64,000 nucleotides of DNA from JAFDVL01 sp043783625 (GTDB lineage Bacteria; Acidobacteriota; Blastocatellia; RBC074), in assembly GCA_043783625.1 (NCBI GenBank), contig JAYVZE010000179.1, positions 1-64,000 on the forward strand. The letters are read 5' to 3'. The notes beneath the pieces were generated by a model. The model saw only the letters and a program-made list of their open reading frames with translations. It did not search any database and was not told the origin of the DNA. A program made the position numbers and the translations under genes. This document shows, piece by piece, positions 17,639-26,685 of the stretch; position 1 is the stretch's first letter, and every line of letters starts with the position of its first letter.

Positions 17639-18721
17639 TTATCGTTGAATTCGCGCTGATCCGCCTTTGGCAAAAGCGCGAACCTGATCCACCGTTGCCA
17701 TGGTCGTATCACCGGGGAACGTTGTCAATAAAGCTCCGTGCGCCCAGCCTAATCGTAAAGAATCTTCAGGGGTTTCGCCTGAAAGTAAGCCGTAAATAAA
17801 GCCTGCCGCGAAGCCATCTCCGCCGCCGACACGATCTACTACATTCAGCTCACAGGTTGGAGCCACCAACGTTTGACCGTTGATCCAGGTCACTGCGCCC
17901 CAGCTATGATGATTGGTGGAATGAACTTCGCGCAACGTCGTCGCCACCGCTTTGATGTTGGGATGCTGCGCGGTAACGCGATCAATCATCGCAAAAAATG
18001 TGCTGGGATCAAGCTTGGAAGTGGCATGAACTTCAGGGCCGGGAATTCCTAAACCTAATTGTAAATCTTCTTCGTTTCCGACTAAGACATCTACGTTGTC
18101 AACGATGCGGCGCAGCGTCGCTACGGCACGATCTCCGCCGCCGAAGATATTCCAGAGCTTGGCACGGAAGTTCAAATCGAATGACACCATCGCACCTTGT
18201 GCTTTAGCAGCTTGCATTCCTTCGATGATTAATTCTGAGGTCGTGGCCGACAGGGCGGCGAAAATTCCGCCGCTGTGAAACCATTTCGCGCCGCCGGAAA
18301 AAATTTGATCCCAATCGAAATCGCCCGGTTTTAACTGCGCTGCCGCTTCGTTGGCGCGATTGTAAAACACCACCGGGGCGCGGACTCCGTGTCCCCGGTC
18401 GCTCAGGACGGTCGCCATATTCGGACCTGTCACGCCGTCGTGTTTGAAGCGTTTATAGAATCCTTTGACGCCCATCGCTTTGACCCGTTCGGCAATTAAA
18501 TCGCCAATCGGATAATCCACCATGGCGGAAGCGATGGCGGTATTTAAATCGAAACAATCAGCTAAATTTGCCGCGACGTTGAATTCGCCTCCACTGACGT
18601 GAATTGCGCAGTTTGTAGCTTTACGAAAAGGGATAATGCCAGGGTCTAAACGGTGAATAAGGGCGCCGAGAGAAACTAAATCAAGTGCGCCATCCTGACG
18701 AATTGGTAAACCGGATGTCAT
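17639..18721 (-). CDS. PfkB-family sugar kinase, possibly 2-keto-3-deoxygluconate kinase
   Basis: 360 residues. Ribokinase-fold signatures are visible: an N-terminal ISGGEFNVA-like block (HVSGGEFNVAANLAD), ATP/metal block SFDLNFRAKLW, DVLVGNEEDLQL, and the catalytic anion-hole GGGDGFAAGFIYGLLSG with the base Asp. The SFDLN(F/Y)R and N-E-E motifs are shared with KDG kinases (KdgK), hence the suggestion. Fructokinase-type activity cannot be ruled out. Gene neighbours give no further clue, although a KduD-like dehydrogenase occurs in the window at 57.6 kb. Confidence 0.8.
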   Translation of the reverse strand: MTSGLPIRQDGALDLVSLGALIHRLDPGIIPFRKATNCAIHVSGGEFNVAANLADCFDLNTAIASAMVDYPIGDLIAERVKAMGVKGFYKRFKHDGVTGPNMATVLSDRGHGVRAPVVFYNRANEAAAQLKPGDFDWDQIFSGGAKWFHSGGIFAALSATTSELIIEGMQAAKAQGAMVSFDLNFRAKLWNIFGGGDRAVATLRRIVDNVDVLVGNEEDLQLGLGIPGPEVHATSKLDPSTFFAMIDRVTAQHPNIKAVATTLREVHSTNHHSWGAVTWINGQTLVAPTCELNVVDRVGGGDGFAAGFIYGLLSGETPEDSLRLGWAHGALLTTFPGDTTMATVDQVRAFAKGGSARIQR

Positions 18722-19024
18722 GCTGTGCTCCTTACAAAATAATATTTTGATCGGCAGTTTTGAAATATACCTTGACGATCATTGATGGGACTAATGCTTG
18801 AAAAATCTGTTCATTGGCTATCTTTCTGTAACTTTTGTCAGTGACTCTCTGACTTATTTAATAGCCAATTAATTCGATTAACTCAGCATTATGTGGTTCA
18901 ATTTAACACGAGTCGTATACATCTCATAATTTGTTGGCGATGGTCAATTGTTCAGGCGTTAAATTTTTTCAGGTTTTGAGGTGCGACCAGCAGCAATATT
19001 AATTAATTTTACCGATCAGAATTT
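18722..19024. other. 303-base divergent intergenic region
   Basis: It separates the minus-strand PfkB gene from the plus-strand Hsp70-like gene, so it should contain both promoters. ATTGGCTAT and AATAGCCAAT form an inverted repeat near 18813-18870. I see no clear -35/-10 pair. Confidence 0.4.
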
Positions 19025-20551
19025 ATGTTATTAGGAATTGATTTTGGCACTACGAGAACAGTTGTGACAGCGGTGAATCGCGGCAACTATCCCATTGTTA
19101 CTTTTACCAGCGAAGCCGGAGACCCGTGCGAATGGTATCCGTCCGTGTTGGCGACACGCGGCAACGAATGCGCGTTCGGGTTTGAAGCGCTGGCGAAACA
19201 GGGCGATCCGAATTGGGCGATCCGTCGTTCCTTTAAACGTGAACTTTCAAGTTTGGGAACCAGCAGCCGCCTGCGCGTTGGCACGCACGAGATGAGTGTT
19301 TTTGAATGGGTAACTTCTTTTCTCGAACAGTTGCATCACGATTTGCGCCATCACTCCAACCTGACTTTGAAGAAAAAAGAAAAGCTCGAAGCGATGATTT
19401 CAGTGCCGGCGAACGCGAACAGCAATCAGCGCTTCATCACACTGGAAGCCTTTCGCCGCGCCGGTTTTATTGTGCGTGGAATGATGAACGAACCGTCAGC
19501 GGCGGGCATTGAATACGCCCATCACATTCTGGGGGCCGAAGCGAAAATCAAGCGTGAACATTTATTAGTGTACGATTTAGGCGGCGGCACTTTTGATTCG
19601 GCAGTGATTAGTTTAATGGATCATTCGCATGAAGTTTTAAGTAATGAGGGCATCGGAAAGTTAGGCGGCGACAACTTCGATGTGCTGTTATTAAACCTCG
19701 CGCTCAAGCAGGCCGGGATTGAAAATCTTTCCGATTCGCAACTCGTTCCGTTGCTCGAAGAATGCCGCGAGAAAAAAGAAAGTTTGCGACCGAATACTAA
19801 AAAAATCGTCCTTGATATGGGGCGGGGAATTCCGGGAGCCGAAGAAGTCGTCGTCTTAACCAGTGATTTTTATGAAGCCTGTCGTCCGTTGATTGAAAGC
19901 ACTTTGGATGCGATGGGACGCGCCATTGAAAAAGGTTTGGGCGATGCGGAAATAGATTTGAAATCGCTGGCGGCGGTGTATCTGGTGGGCGGATCAAGCG
20001 ATTTTCCTCCGGTGGCGCGTTTGTTGAAAGAACGTTACGGCAAACTCGTTAAGCGTTCGCTTTATCCGCATGCTTCCGTTGCCATTGGCTTGGCCGTAGC
20101 CGCTGACACCGAAGCCGGACATACTCTGCGTGAACGCTTCACGCGGCATTTTGGTGTCTGGCGTGAATTTGAATCCGGTCGCCAGATTGCGTTCGATAAT
20201 TTGTTTGCCAAAGACACCGTCTTACCGGGCAAAGGCGAAGCCAAATTAATTCTGCAACGTCGTTATATTCCCGCGCATAACGTCGGACATTTTCGCTATC
20301 TTGAATGCAGTGGATTGGATGAACATTCCCAGCCGCAGGGCGACATTACGCGCTGGGATGAAATTTATTTCCCCTTCGATCCGGCTGTGCGTGACGAAGC
20401 GGATTTGTCCATCATCCCCGTCGCCCGCGCTTCCGGTTTGCATAACTTAATCGAAGAAACCTACACCTGTGATTCCAATGGAATTATTGAGGTCGAGATA
20501 AAAGATTTGACGAATCAATTTAGCCGTAGCTTTATGTTACGAAGTCAATAA
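19025..20551 (+). CDS. Hsp70-family protein lacking a C-terminal lid
   Basis: 508 residues. The actin-like ATPase fold shows LLGIDFGTTRTVV (phosphate 1), VYDLGGGTFDSAVI (phosphate 2) and VYLVGGSSDFPPV (adenosine). Residues 1-365 form the nucleotide-binding domain. The rest is a short beta-rich segment similar in length to a substrate-binding beta domain, and there is no alpha-helical lid or DnaK-type EEVD/acidic tail. This places it among short Hsp70-like proteins (DnaK-like or YegD-like), not canonical DnaK. The role is inferred to be a specialised chaperone or regulator. No J-protein gene is nearby. Confidence 0.85.
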   Translation: MLLGIDFGTTRTVVTAVNRGNYPIVTFTSEAGDPCEWYPSVLATRGNECAFGFEALAKQGDPNWAIRRSFKRELSSLGTSSRLRVGTHEMSVFEWVTSFLEQLHHDLRHHSNLTLKKKEKLEAMISVPANANSNQRFITLEAFRRAGFIVRGMMNEPSAAGIEYAHHILGAEAKIKREHLLVYDLGGGTFDSAVISLMDHSHEVLSNEGIGKLGGDNFDVLLLNLALKQAGIENLSDSQLVPLLEECREKKESLRPNTKKIVLDMGRGIPGAEEVVVLTSDFYEACRPLIESTLDAMGRAIEKGLGDAEIDLKSLAAVYLVGGSSDFPPVARLLKERYGKLVKRSLYPHASVAIGLAVAADTEAGHTLRERFTRHFGVWREFESGRQIAFDNLFAKDTVLPGKGEAKLILQRRYIPAHNVGHFRYLECSGLDEHSQPQGDITRWDEIYFPFDPAVRDEADLSIIPVARASGLHNLIEETYTCDSNGIIEVEIKDLTNQFSRSFMLRSQ

Positions 20552-20617
20552 TTGTCAGGAGGTCAACACCCTCCCGGCTAACTATCAACAACGATATTTG
20601 TTTCCCCCCAACATTTT

Positions 20618-21856
20618 ATGGCTGCATCTATCCTCCCCATTGCGAATGACCAATATCGGACTGATTCGGTCAGCTCCTTGATGCGTAACGAGGCGGTTTT
20701 ACAAACCTTCAGTTTTATCAAAATTTCAGCGTCCGAATTTACCGATGAGCAAATTCGGATTTGTGAAATCCCCGCTCCTCCGTTTCAGGAAGAACTGCGT
20801 GGACAATACATCGCGTCTCGTTTTCGTGAGCTTGGATTATCCGATGTTCACACTGATACCGAAGGCAATGTGATCGGCTTTTATCACGGCGACATCGAAG
20901 GACAATTAGTGGTGGTTTCTGCCCATCTGGACACCGTTTTTCCTGCCGAGACTGATTTTAAAGTTAAGAGATTCTCCAATAAAATTCTGGCTCCGGGGAT
21001 CGGTGATAATGCTTCAGGCTTAGCCGCGATGATCGCCATGATCCGGTTATTGAATGTCGGAAATTTCAAGCTGCGGGGATCAATTGCTTTTGTGGCGACA
21101 GTGGGCGAAGAAGGCGAAGGCGATTTGCGCGGCGCGAAGCATTTATTTTACACCGGAACGCTCAGCGGAAAAATCTCGCAGTTCATTTCGTTTGACGGCC
21201 CGGGCAATGATTTTATTACGCATCAGGCATTGGGTTCGCGGCGGTATCGCATTGCCTTTGAAGGCCCCGGCGGCCACAGTTGGACAGATTTTGGAACCGT
21301 GAATCCTGCCCATGCCATCGGACGTGCGATTGCCCGACTCGCCGAATTTCCAGTCCCGCAGAATCCGCGTACGACTTACAATGTCGGTCGAATTGAAGGC
21401 GGAACTTCGGTGAATGTGATTCCCGAACGCGCCAGCTTTGACGTAGACATTCGCTCCACCGATGAATATGAATTATCGCGCGTCGAAGACTTTCTGCTCT
21501 CTTCGGTCAATCAGGCGATGCGCTCAGAAAATTCTTTGCGAGCCGGTGCGCATCACAGCTTGAGGCTGGATGTGAACCTGATCGGACATCGCCCGTCAGG
21601 TGAAACCTCCGAGCATACGCCACTCGTGCAAACAGCTATCGAAGCGACCAAAGCCGTCGGCGTTCAGCCCTGGCTGAATTGCGCTTCGACGGACGCGAAT
21701 ATTCCCATCAGCCTCGGCATTCAAGCCATCACCATCGGAGCCGGAGGCAAAGGCGGCGACGCCCATCGCCTGACCGAATGGTATGAGCCAACCGGCAGAG
21801 ACCTCGGTTATCAGCGAGCCTTATTGTTGATTTTGGCGACGGCGGGATTGCGGTAG
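20618..21856 (+). CDS. M20-family metallopeptidase (tripeptidase/deacylase-like)
   Basis: 412 residues. The zinc-site motifs of M20 enzymes are seen: VVSAHLDTVFP (His and Asp ligand), GIGDNASGLAAM (bridging Asp), FVATVGEEGEGDLRG (catalytic and ligand Glu), and a late histidine in KGGDAHRLTEWYE. The dimerisation domain lies around 215-335. It may hydrolyse small peptides or N-acyl amino acids. The closest pattern is PepT-like, but specificity is not readable. Confidence 0.88.
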   Translation: MAASILPIANDQYRTDSVSSLMRNEAVLQTFSFIKISASEFTDEQIRICEIPAPPFQEELRGQYIASRFRELGLSDVHTDTEGNVIGFYHGDIEGQLVVVSAHLDTVFPAETDFKVKRFSNKILAPGIGDNASGLAAMIAMIRLLNVGNFKLRGSIAFVATVGEEGEGDLRGAKHLFYTGTLSGKISQFISFDGPGNDFITHQALGSRRYRIAFEGPGGHSWTDFGTVNPAHAIGRAIARLAEFPVPQNPRTTYNVGRIEGGTSVNVIPERASFDVDIRSTDEYELSRVEDFLLSSVNQAMRSENSLRAGAHHSLRLDVNLIGHRPSGETSEHTPLVQTAIEATKAVGVQPWLNCASTDANIPISLGIQAITIGAGGKGGDAHRLTEWYEPTGRDLGYQRALLLILATAGLR

Positions 21857-21875
21857 GCGATAGGTGTCCGTCAAT

Positions 21876-22324
21876 TTAGTCTTCGAAAGTTTCGATAGGT
21901 GGATGTTTTTGTGCGGCGTAAAGCACCTCGCGCAAATTGATTACTTCAGAGCGATTCATTTGTAACGCTTCGACGGTTGCCCTTCCCGTGGCTGTTAATC
22001 CGACAATCAAACTTGCGTCTTCATTCCACGCAAAATGGTCATCCCAGTTTTGTAGACGCGGATGAAATGATGAAATAATGAAGTGATTTTGTTTGTAATC
22101 GCATCTGGCGCGAATTCTTTAGTGTATTTATGCCCGTTACAACCCTGACATGCAAAAGCAAGATTTTCGGCTGTGGTGGAACCACCGGCAATGCGCGGCT
22201 TGATATGTTCGACTGAAAATGGTTGCGGAGAAAAACGGGCTTGGCTGCGACAATATTCGCAAACTTTTCAGGCGCGTAACTGCACCAGCCGTCGCAATCC
22301 AGCCGGAATATATTTGTTAGACAT
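21876..22324 (-). pseudogene. HNH endonuclease gene with a stop and a frameshift
   Basis: Reading the minus strand from ATG 22324 gives MSNKYIPAGLRRLVQLRA, an in-frame TGA, then KVCEYCRSQARFSPQPFSVEH with two CxxC-type ligands and the HNH-like SVEHIKPR...NLAFACQGCNGHK. Near 22075 the frame changes and continues RLQNWDDHFAWNEDASLIV to a TAA at 21876. This is the layout of a roughly 150-residue HNH nuclease found in many Acidobacteria and cyanobacteria. Two lesions make it inactive unless they are assembly errors. It starts 5 bases after the stop of the gene at 22330-22725, with which it forms an operon. Confidence 0.8.
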
Positions 22325-22329
22325 GATGA

Positions 22330-22725
22330 TTACGCGTAGTCAGGGAATTCAATCCCTAATTGTTCCATCACCACTGTCAACGTGACGCCACGCAATTGAG
22401 CTAATTGAGCTAGTGATTTCATCCGTTTGACATGTAAGGCTTCAAGACGTTGCTGCAAGATCAACAATTCCTGATATTCATCAGCGGTGAGCGTTTCTTC
22501 TGTTCGCTTTTCACCTAATTCTACGAGCCTCTTTCGTTCTACTTGAGATAATGATTGATTGATCGTAGCAAAGAGTGCCGATTCGTCAGCCTTGAGTATT
22601 GGCGCATGGCGACGCGCACGAAAGGCTGTCACTTCATCAGCGAAACGATCTAGTTCCGCGAGGCTTAATTGCTCAATGACTTGCGAGAGCTGTGGATTTG
22701 AGATTTGCTGAATATTTTGCGCCAT
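22330..22725 (-). CDS. Small helical protein paired with the HNH nuclease
   Basis: 131 residues, predicted almost entirely helical, with LSLAELDRFADEV and LTADEYQELLILQQRLEALHVKR. Its C-terminus overlaps the operon position of the HNH pseudogene; a minus-strand AAGGAG lies above the ATG. Proteins of this sort are often encoded immediately before similar HNH genes, but I cannot name the family. It could be an accessory, immunity or structural partner. Confidence 0.65.
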   Translation of the reverse strand: MAQNIQQISNPQLSQVIEQLSLAELDRFADEVTAFRARRHAPILKADESALFATINQSLSQVERKRLVELGEKRTEETLTADEYQELLILQQRLEALHVKRMKSLAQLAQLRGVTLTVVMEQLGIEFPDYA

Positions 22726-22827
22726 AAGAAGTTTCTCCTTATCGCTGGCATGCTCTCATGCACAGGGAGCACAAATCAATAACGTTTCAAAAACAATGAC
22801 GAATTTGATTGATCCGCGCTGATTCTT

Positions 22828-24057
22828 TTATCCCTTCACACACACCACCTGCTTCAACGTATGCGCAATTTCCACCAAATCATGTTGCGCATTCATCACC
22901 GCTTCGATGTCTTTGTACGCCGCCGGAGTTTCGTCAATCACGTCTTCGTCCTTTCGGCATTCAACGCCTTCGGTAGCTTTCGCGTGATCCGCTGTAGTGA
23001 ATCTGCGCTTGGCTTCGTTGCGCGACATCGCACGACCTGCGCCGTGGCTGCACGAATTGAAGCTTTCGGGATTTCCAAGTCCGCGCACGATGTATGAACG
23101 TGCGCCCATCGAACCGGGAATAATCCCGTAATCGCCGAGCGCGGCACGTACTGCGCCTTTGCGCGTCACCAGCACTTCTTCGCCGTAATGCGTTTCGCGG
23201 GCGACGTAGTTGTGATGGCAATTGACGACTTGCAATTCGGCTTTGAATGGCTTCACTTCGCCGCTGTCCGTGATGGCGTCAATTAATTGTTCCATCATCA
23301 GCTTGCGGTTGTACATCGCAAAATCCTGCGCCCAACTGACGGCGTGAACGTAATCATCGAAATGCTCCGTGCCTTCGTTGAAGTACGCGAGGTCTTTGTC
23401 AGGCAAATTCGCAATATGATTTCGCATATCGTTTTTCGCCATTTCAATGAAGAACGTGCCGATGCGATTGCCTACGCCGCGTGATCCGCTGTGCAACATG
23501 AACCAGACTTTATCGGATTCATCGAGGCAGACTTCAATAAAATGATTTCCACTACCAAGCGTACCCAGGTGATTGATCGTATTGCCACGATCCAGCTTCG
23601 GAAATTTTTCGCAAATTTCTCTGTAGCCAATTTCCAACTGCGCCCATACACCTTTTTGACGTTTCGGGATTTCTCCCCATCCGCCCTTATCGCGCCGTCC
23701 ACCGTGATCGGTACGCCCGTGCGGAATCGCTTGTTCAATCGCCTTACGAATCTTGCGGAGGTTGTCCGGCAAATCATTTGCGGTCAATGAAGTCTGTATT
23801 GCGGCGAGTCCACAGCCAATATCAACACCAACAGAAGCTGGGATAATCGCAGCCTTCGTTGCAATCACGCTGCCGATAGTGGCTCCAATTCCGAGATGTA
23901 CGTCTGGCATTGCGGCTACCCATTTGAAAACAATCGGTAGCTTGGCGATATTTTGCAGTTGACGTTTTGCTTCATCTTCCATCTTGACGCCTTTTGTCCA
24001 GGCTTTGATGGGAACGCTGTTGGTTGTTTCGATGAGGTTGTATGTTGTGTTTGCCAT
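22828..24057 (-). CDS. rtcB: RNA ligase RtcB (3'-phosphate/5'-OH RNA splicing ligase)
   Basis: 409 residues. RtcB joins RNA 2',3'-cyclic phosphate or 3'-phosphate ends to 5'-OH ends using GTP and Mn2+. Diagnostic motifs are present: PDVHLGIGATIGSV (51-64), SVGVDIGCG (75-83, Mn ligands Asp79 and Cys82), GTLGSGNHF, HSGSRGVG, NCHHN, and SHGAGRAMSR, where His338 is the residue that becomes guanylylated. The length is typical of the shorter bacterial type. No rtcA or archease gene is in the window. It is the distal gene of a minus-strand run that starts with Ro60 and Y RNAs, matching the rsr-yrlBA-rtcBA arrangement described in Salmonella. Confidence 0.96.
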   Translation of the reverse strand: MANTTYNLIETTNSVPIKAWTKGVKMEDEAKRQLQNIAKLPIVFKWVAAMPDVHLGIGATIGSVIATKAAIIPASVGVDIGCGLAAIQTSLTANDLPDNLRKIRKAIEQAIPHGRTDHGGRRDKGGWGEIPKRQKGVWAQLEIGYREICEKFPKLDRGNTINHLGTLGSGNHFIEVCLDESDKVWFMLHSGSRGVGNRIGTFFIEMAKNDMRNHIANLPDKDLAYFNEGTEHFDDYVHAVSWAQDFAMYNRKLMMEQLIDAITDSGEVKPFKAELQVVNCHHNYVARETHYGEEVLVTRKGAVRAALGDYGIIPGSMGARSYIVRGLGNPESFNSCSHGAGRAMSRNEAKRRFTTADHAKATEGVECRKDEDVIDETPAAYKDIEAVMNAQHDLVEIAHTLKQVVCVKG

Positions 24058-24073
24058 ATTTTTGTACTTCTAG

Positions 24074-24847
24074 CTAACCATTCCGTAGCCGCCATAATCT
24101 CAGGCTGATACTTTTTTCGCTACGACCAAGCACTGTCATTGATTCCTTGATTAAATGACTAAGAATGAACGAGTCTTCTTCAGAAGACCAAAATTTTCGA
24201 TTATCAATTTTTTTCATTGAATGAGGTCTGACCCATTCAGTCACTTGTCTGGCTTTCTCAATTTTTCGAGGTAATCCAAGACACCCTTTGTAATACATTG
24301 ACGCCGTGAGAACTTGAGCATCTTCTTTGTAAACAGCTACGTTATAGACACCATCTCTAATGTTCCTTGAAGTGGTTTTTAATTTGCCCGTAACTTCTTC
24401 AATAAAACTGATGAAGCCTTTAGCCAGTGCCGTGCTATCGGTTGTGAGTGATAAGAACGGAAATCCATTTGCAGTTAAGCCCAAAGCACCATCTGCATCA
24501 ATTATCCCACGATAATAATCAAGCTTAGAGAAGTTAACTTGTGGTGGAGCGATTACACTGGACTTTTGCCCTTCTGGCATTCCAAGCGCAATAAGCTGTT
24601 GGCGAAACTCAAAGCTATAAACTGTCCATTGTGCTGACTTATAAGCATCCTTAAAGTTCGTCTTTCTCGTTCGCTCCGTGACGGATGAGAAATAAGGAAT
24701 CAGCTCTGCAAACTTTTCTAGGAGACATTTATCCTGCCAGCCAAGTTCAATTGCTAACGATCCTTTCTGTCCTTTGATTCGACGTAAGTGACCATCGGCT
24801 TGGATAAAGCCGAAAAGATACGCATATTGAGGGCTGCTCAAGTTCAT
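24074..24847 (-). CDS. Free-standing LAGLIDADG homing endonuclease-like protein
   Basis: 257 residues with two LAGLIDADG helices: YLFGFIQADG (10-19) and YYRGIIDADG (111-120). Both keep the acidic metal ligand, so this is a monomeric two-domain enzyme. The C-terminal 45 residues, with WSSEEDSFILSHLI, look like a Myb/SANT-type helix-turn-helix. The gene ends 16 bases above the rtcB ATG and is not inside an intein or obvious intron. It is therefore either a mobile passenger that landed in the RNA-repair operon or a domesticated nuclease. Active sites look intact. Confidence 0.85.
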   Translation of the reverse strand: MNLSSPQYAYLFGFIQADGHLRRIKGQKGSLAIELGWQDKCLLEKFAELIPYFSSVTERTRKTNFKDAYKSAQWTVYSFEFRQQLIALGMPEGQKSSVIAPPQVNFSKLDYYRGIIDADGALGLTANGFPFLSLTTDSTALAKGFISFIEEVTGKLKTTSRNIRDGVYNVAVYKEDAQVLTASMYYKGCLGLPRKIEKARQVTEWVRPHSMKKIDNRKFWSSEEDSFILSHLIKESMTVLGRSEKSISLRLWRLRNG

Positions 24848-24890
24848 GTGATTTATTTAGAAATCGGAAGCGCGACAGGGCTGCGAGAAA

Positions 24891-25820
24891 TCATAATATT
24901 TCTGCCGTATAGTCTTCGTCAATTTCTTCTGCAATCTCTCTGAGGTCATCAATATGCTTTTTTATGAAGAATATGAAAATCTCTGCGTCTTCGTTATTGA
25001 GCTTCGATGTACTCGGTGATGAGAAATATTCCTTTAGCGCGTTAAGCGGATACAAAATACGGCGAACCTCATATTCAACGGTATCATGAGCCTCAAGTAT
25101 CCCTCGCCTAGTCATCTCATCTCTGAACTTTGTTAGTACATTAGAAATAAGCTCAACGTGCATTCCTCCATATTCTGTGAGTGTATCCTTCCCAATACTT
25201 TCATAAATTTTCTCGAAGTAGTAACCCAAGGTTTGCGGGAAAATATGAGCGAGCTTCACTTCTCTATATGTTTGACGGTGTTCCATTTCCTCTTCCTTTA
25301 GTTTCTCTATTACATTCTTGAGTGTCGCGTTTAAGATTTCAGTTTGAGATTTAATCAACTCCAGCACGTCAACCGTAATATACTTGTTAGTGCCATCTGA
25401 ATAATTGGTCATCAAGTCGAATGTTGTGTGACTCATGGAAATCCTAGATATGAAATTAAAGGATTTGTCCTTGCCTCGTTTTGTCGGATGCCCAACAGAA
25501 TTATTTCTGATTTCTCGAATCTCATTTAGTTTTTCATCTGGCGTATACGGAATAGTTAACGCTTCAGCAAGATGCTCGACGGCATCTTGCTGAACGAACA
25601 AAACTTGGAGGATACCGTAAAGGATCAAGTACTTTTTGCCATGATCGTCAGGTTCTTCACTCTCTTCATACGCTCTTACAGCAAGTGTCGTATCGCCAAT
25701 TACATCAAGCGAGCTGCACAACTTACTCCATCTAGCTGTATTTTGTAGCAGTATGTGCTGTTTTCTTGGGTTATTAATCAAATCGCGTATTTGCGACTCT
25801 AATTCATGCGTATTACTCAT
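24891..25820 (-). CDS. Helical protein with a HEPN-type Rx5H motif
   Basis: 309 residues, mostly helical. IREIRNNSVGHPTKRG contains Arg105 and His111 spaced as Rx5H, the pattern of HEPN RNases, followed by the Gly-His-Pro turn common in that superfamily. The region around residues 40-115 resembles a four-helix bundle; the remainder is charged with possible coiled coils (170-190, 280-305). Codon use is AT-richer than rtcB. It lies between the Y RNA array and rtcB, so an RNA-directed role is plausible, but activity and family are inference. An alternative is a general phage-defence HEPN protein. Confidence 0.6.
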   Translation of the reverse strand: MSNTHELESQIRDLINNPRKQHILLQNTARWSKLCSSLDVIGDTTLAVRAYEESEEPDDHGKKYLILYGILQVLFVQQDAVEHLAEALTIPYTPDEKLNEIREIRNNSVGHPTKRGKDKSFNFISRISMSHTTFDLMTNYSDGTNKYITVDVLELIKSQTEILNATLKNVIEKLKEEEMEHRQTYREVKLAHIFPQTLGYYFEKIYESIGKDTLTEYGGMHVELISNVLTKFRDEMTRRGILEAHDTVEYEVRRILYPLNALKEYFSSPSTSKLNNEDAEIFIFFIKKHIDDLREIAEEIDEDYTAEIL

Positions 25821-25834
25821 AAATAATTTTATTA

Positions 25835-25872
25835 GACTCGAACCGACAACCGTCTTGCGACGTACAGATAGT
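25835..25872 (-). other. tRNA-like remnant
   Basis: On the minus strand CGTC-GCAA-GACG forms a GNRA-capped hairpin, then GTTGTCGGTTCGAGTC follows, resembling a variable loop and T-loop. This repeats the hairpin-then-T-arm order of Y RNA unit A, but the T-stem does not close and no acceptor or D-arm follows, so it is probably a relic. The adjacent sequence up to 26090 shows nothing else. Confidence 0.3.
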
Positions 25873-26090
25873 TTGGAAAACGCGATTCCCTTGCTTGTTT
25901 TTCCCCGCCTGAAAAATCAGGCCGCTATAGGTTCTGCCTCAACCTCTATCCGTGACCGCCACACAATCGTTTTTGGTGCGCCTCTTCCTTTTCGGCGACG
26001 CGAGCGTATTGTCATCGTTTTAGATAATTCATCAATCTTTTTTTCAAACGGCAGGCATTCAGCCTCCCTTGTTTTCAAGCCCCGAAGTGG

Positions 26091-26252
26091 GCGAGATACA
26101 ATAGCCCAGGGCATCGCCCTGGGTGAATGATACCGTGAGCCACAAGCCCTGCAAGGGCGAGATACCAATCAATTATTTCGCCCATTCAGGGCTTGCAAAA
26201 TATTTATTGTGCTTCCCAGGGCGATGCCCTGGGCTATTGCATCCCGCTCTTT
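26091..26252. repeat. Long fold-back repeat with two CCCAGGGC palindromes
   Basis: The left arm ACAATAGCCCAGGGC pairs with the right arm GCCCTGGGCTATTG. Inside, CAAGCCCTGCAAGGGCG pairs imperfectly with CGCCCATTCAGGGCTTG. It is an intergenic MITE- or REP-like element in the gap between the HEPN-like gene and the SEC-C relic. Confidence 0.75.
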
Positions 26253-26302
26253 CAGAGCTTTAAGGCGACACTTCTACGCAATGAAAATATTTCAATCATT
26301 CC

Positions 26303-26544
26303 CTAAAAATAATGGTCGCGCTGTGATCCGTCGTAACGTCCGGCGCGCAGGCAACAGTTTTTGAAACCGACGATTCGAACCGCAGGGACAAGGATCATTA
26401 CGACCGAGTTTTTCGAGTAGCTCTTTGTCGCCGTGAACGATGCGGATGCCGCGTTTGACGTTGGTTTCAGAAGGGAATCCCCGTCTGCGTTTGCTGGTTC
26501 GTTCGCTGAAAAAAGGATTCGTCGAAATTAGTTATTCTTGCCAT
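26303..26544 (-). pseudogene. SEC-C zinc-binding small protein, frameshifted twice
   Basis: The minus-strand ATG 26544 has GAGGT 5 bases upstream and reads MARITNFDESFF. At a run of six T the frame must move by one to continue FFSERTSKRRRGFPSETNV and then RGIRIVHGDKELLEKLGRN-DPCPCGSNRRF. At a TTT before CAAAAA it must move again to give KNCCLRAGRYDGSQRDHYF and a TAG at 26303. The rebuilt protein (about 79 residues) carries the CPCGS...CC zinc site of SEC-C motifs. Both lesions are at homopolymers, so slippage, sequencing error or decay are all possible. It sits directly downstream of the Y RNAs. Confidence 0.75.
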
Positions 26545-26685
26545 ATCAACCTCAATTTTTTGTGTGTCGCGCAGAACGAACTATATTCAGAGTTCGCGCT
26601 CTTGCGTGTTTCATTTGTAGCGTGAAGTAAAACCACGCTGAAGCGTGAACTCCGAACGCCTGATTTTCAAAGAATTCAATTAACA

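Noticed and set aside
22250..22275. In-frame TGA as selenocysteine in the HNH protein
   Set aside because: No SECIS-like hairpin was recognised, the residue is not a known Cys position in the family, and a frameshift follows, so decay is simpler.
24074..24847. Intein inside RtcB
   Set aside because: The endonuclease has its own start and stop and lies before the intact rtcB ATG; RtcB has no insertion and no splicing-block residues are found.
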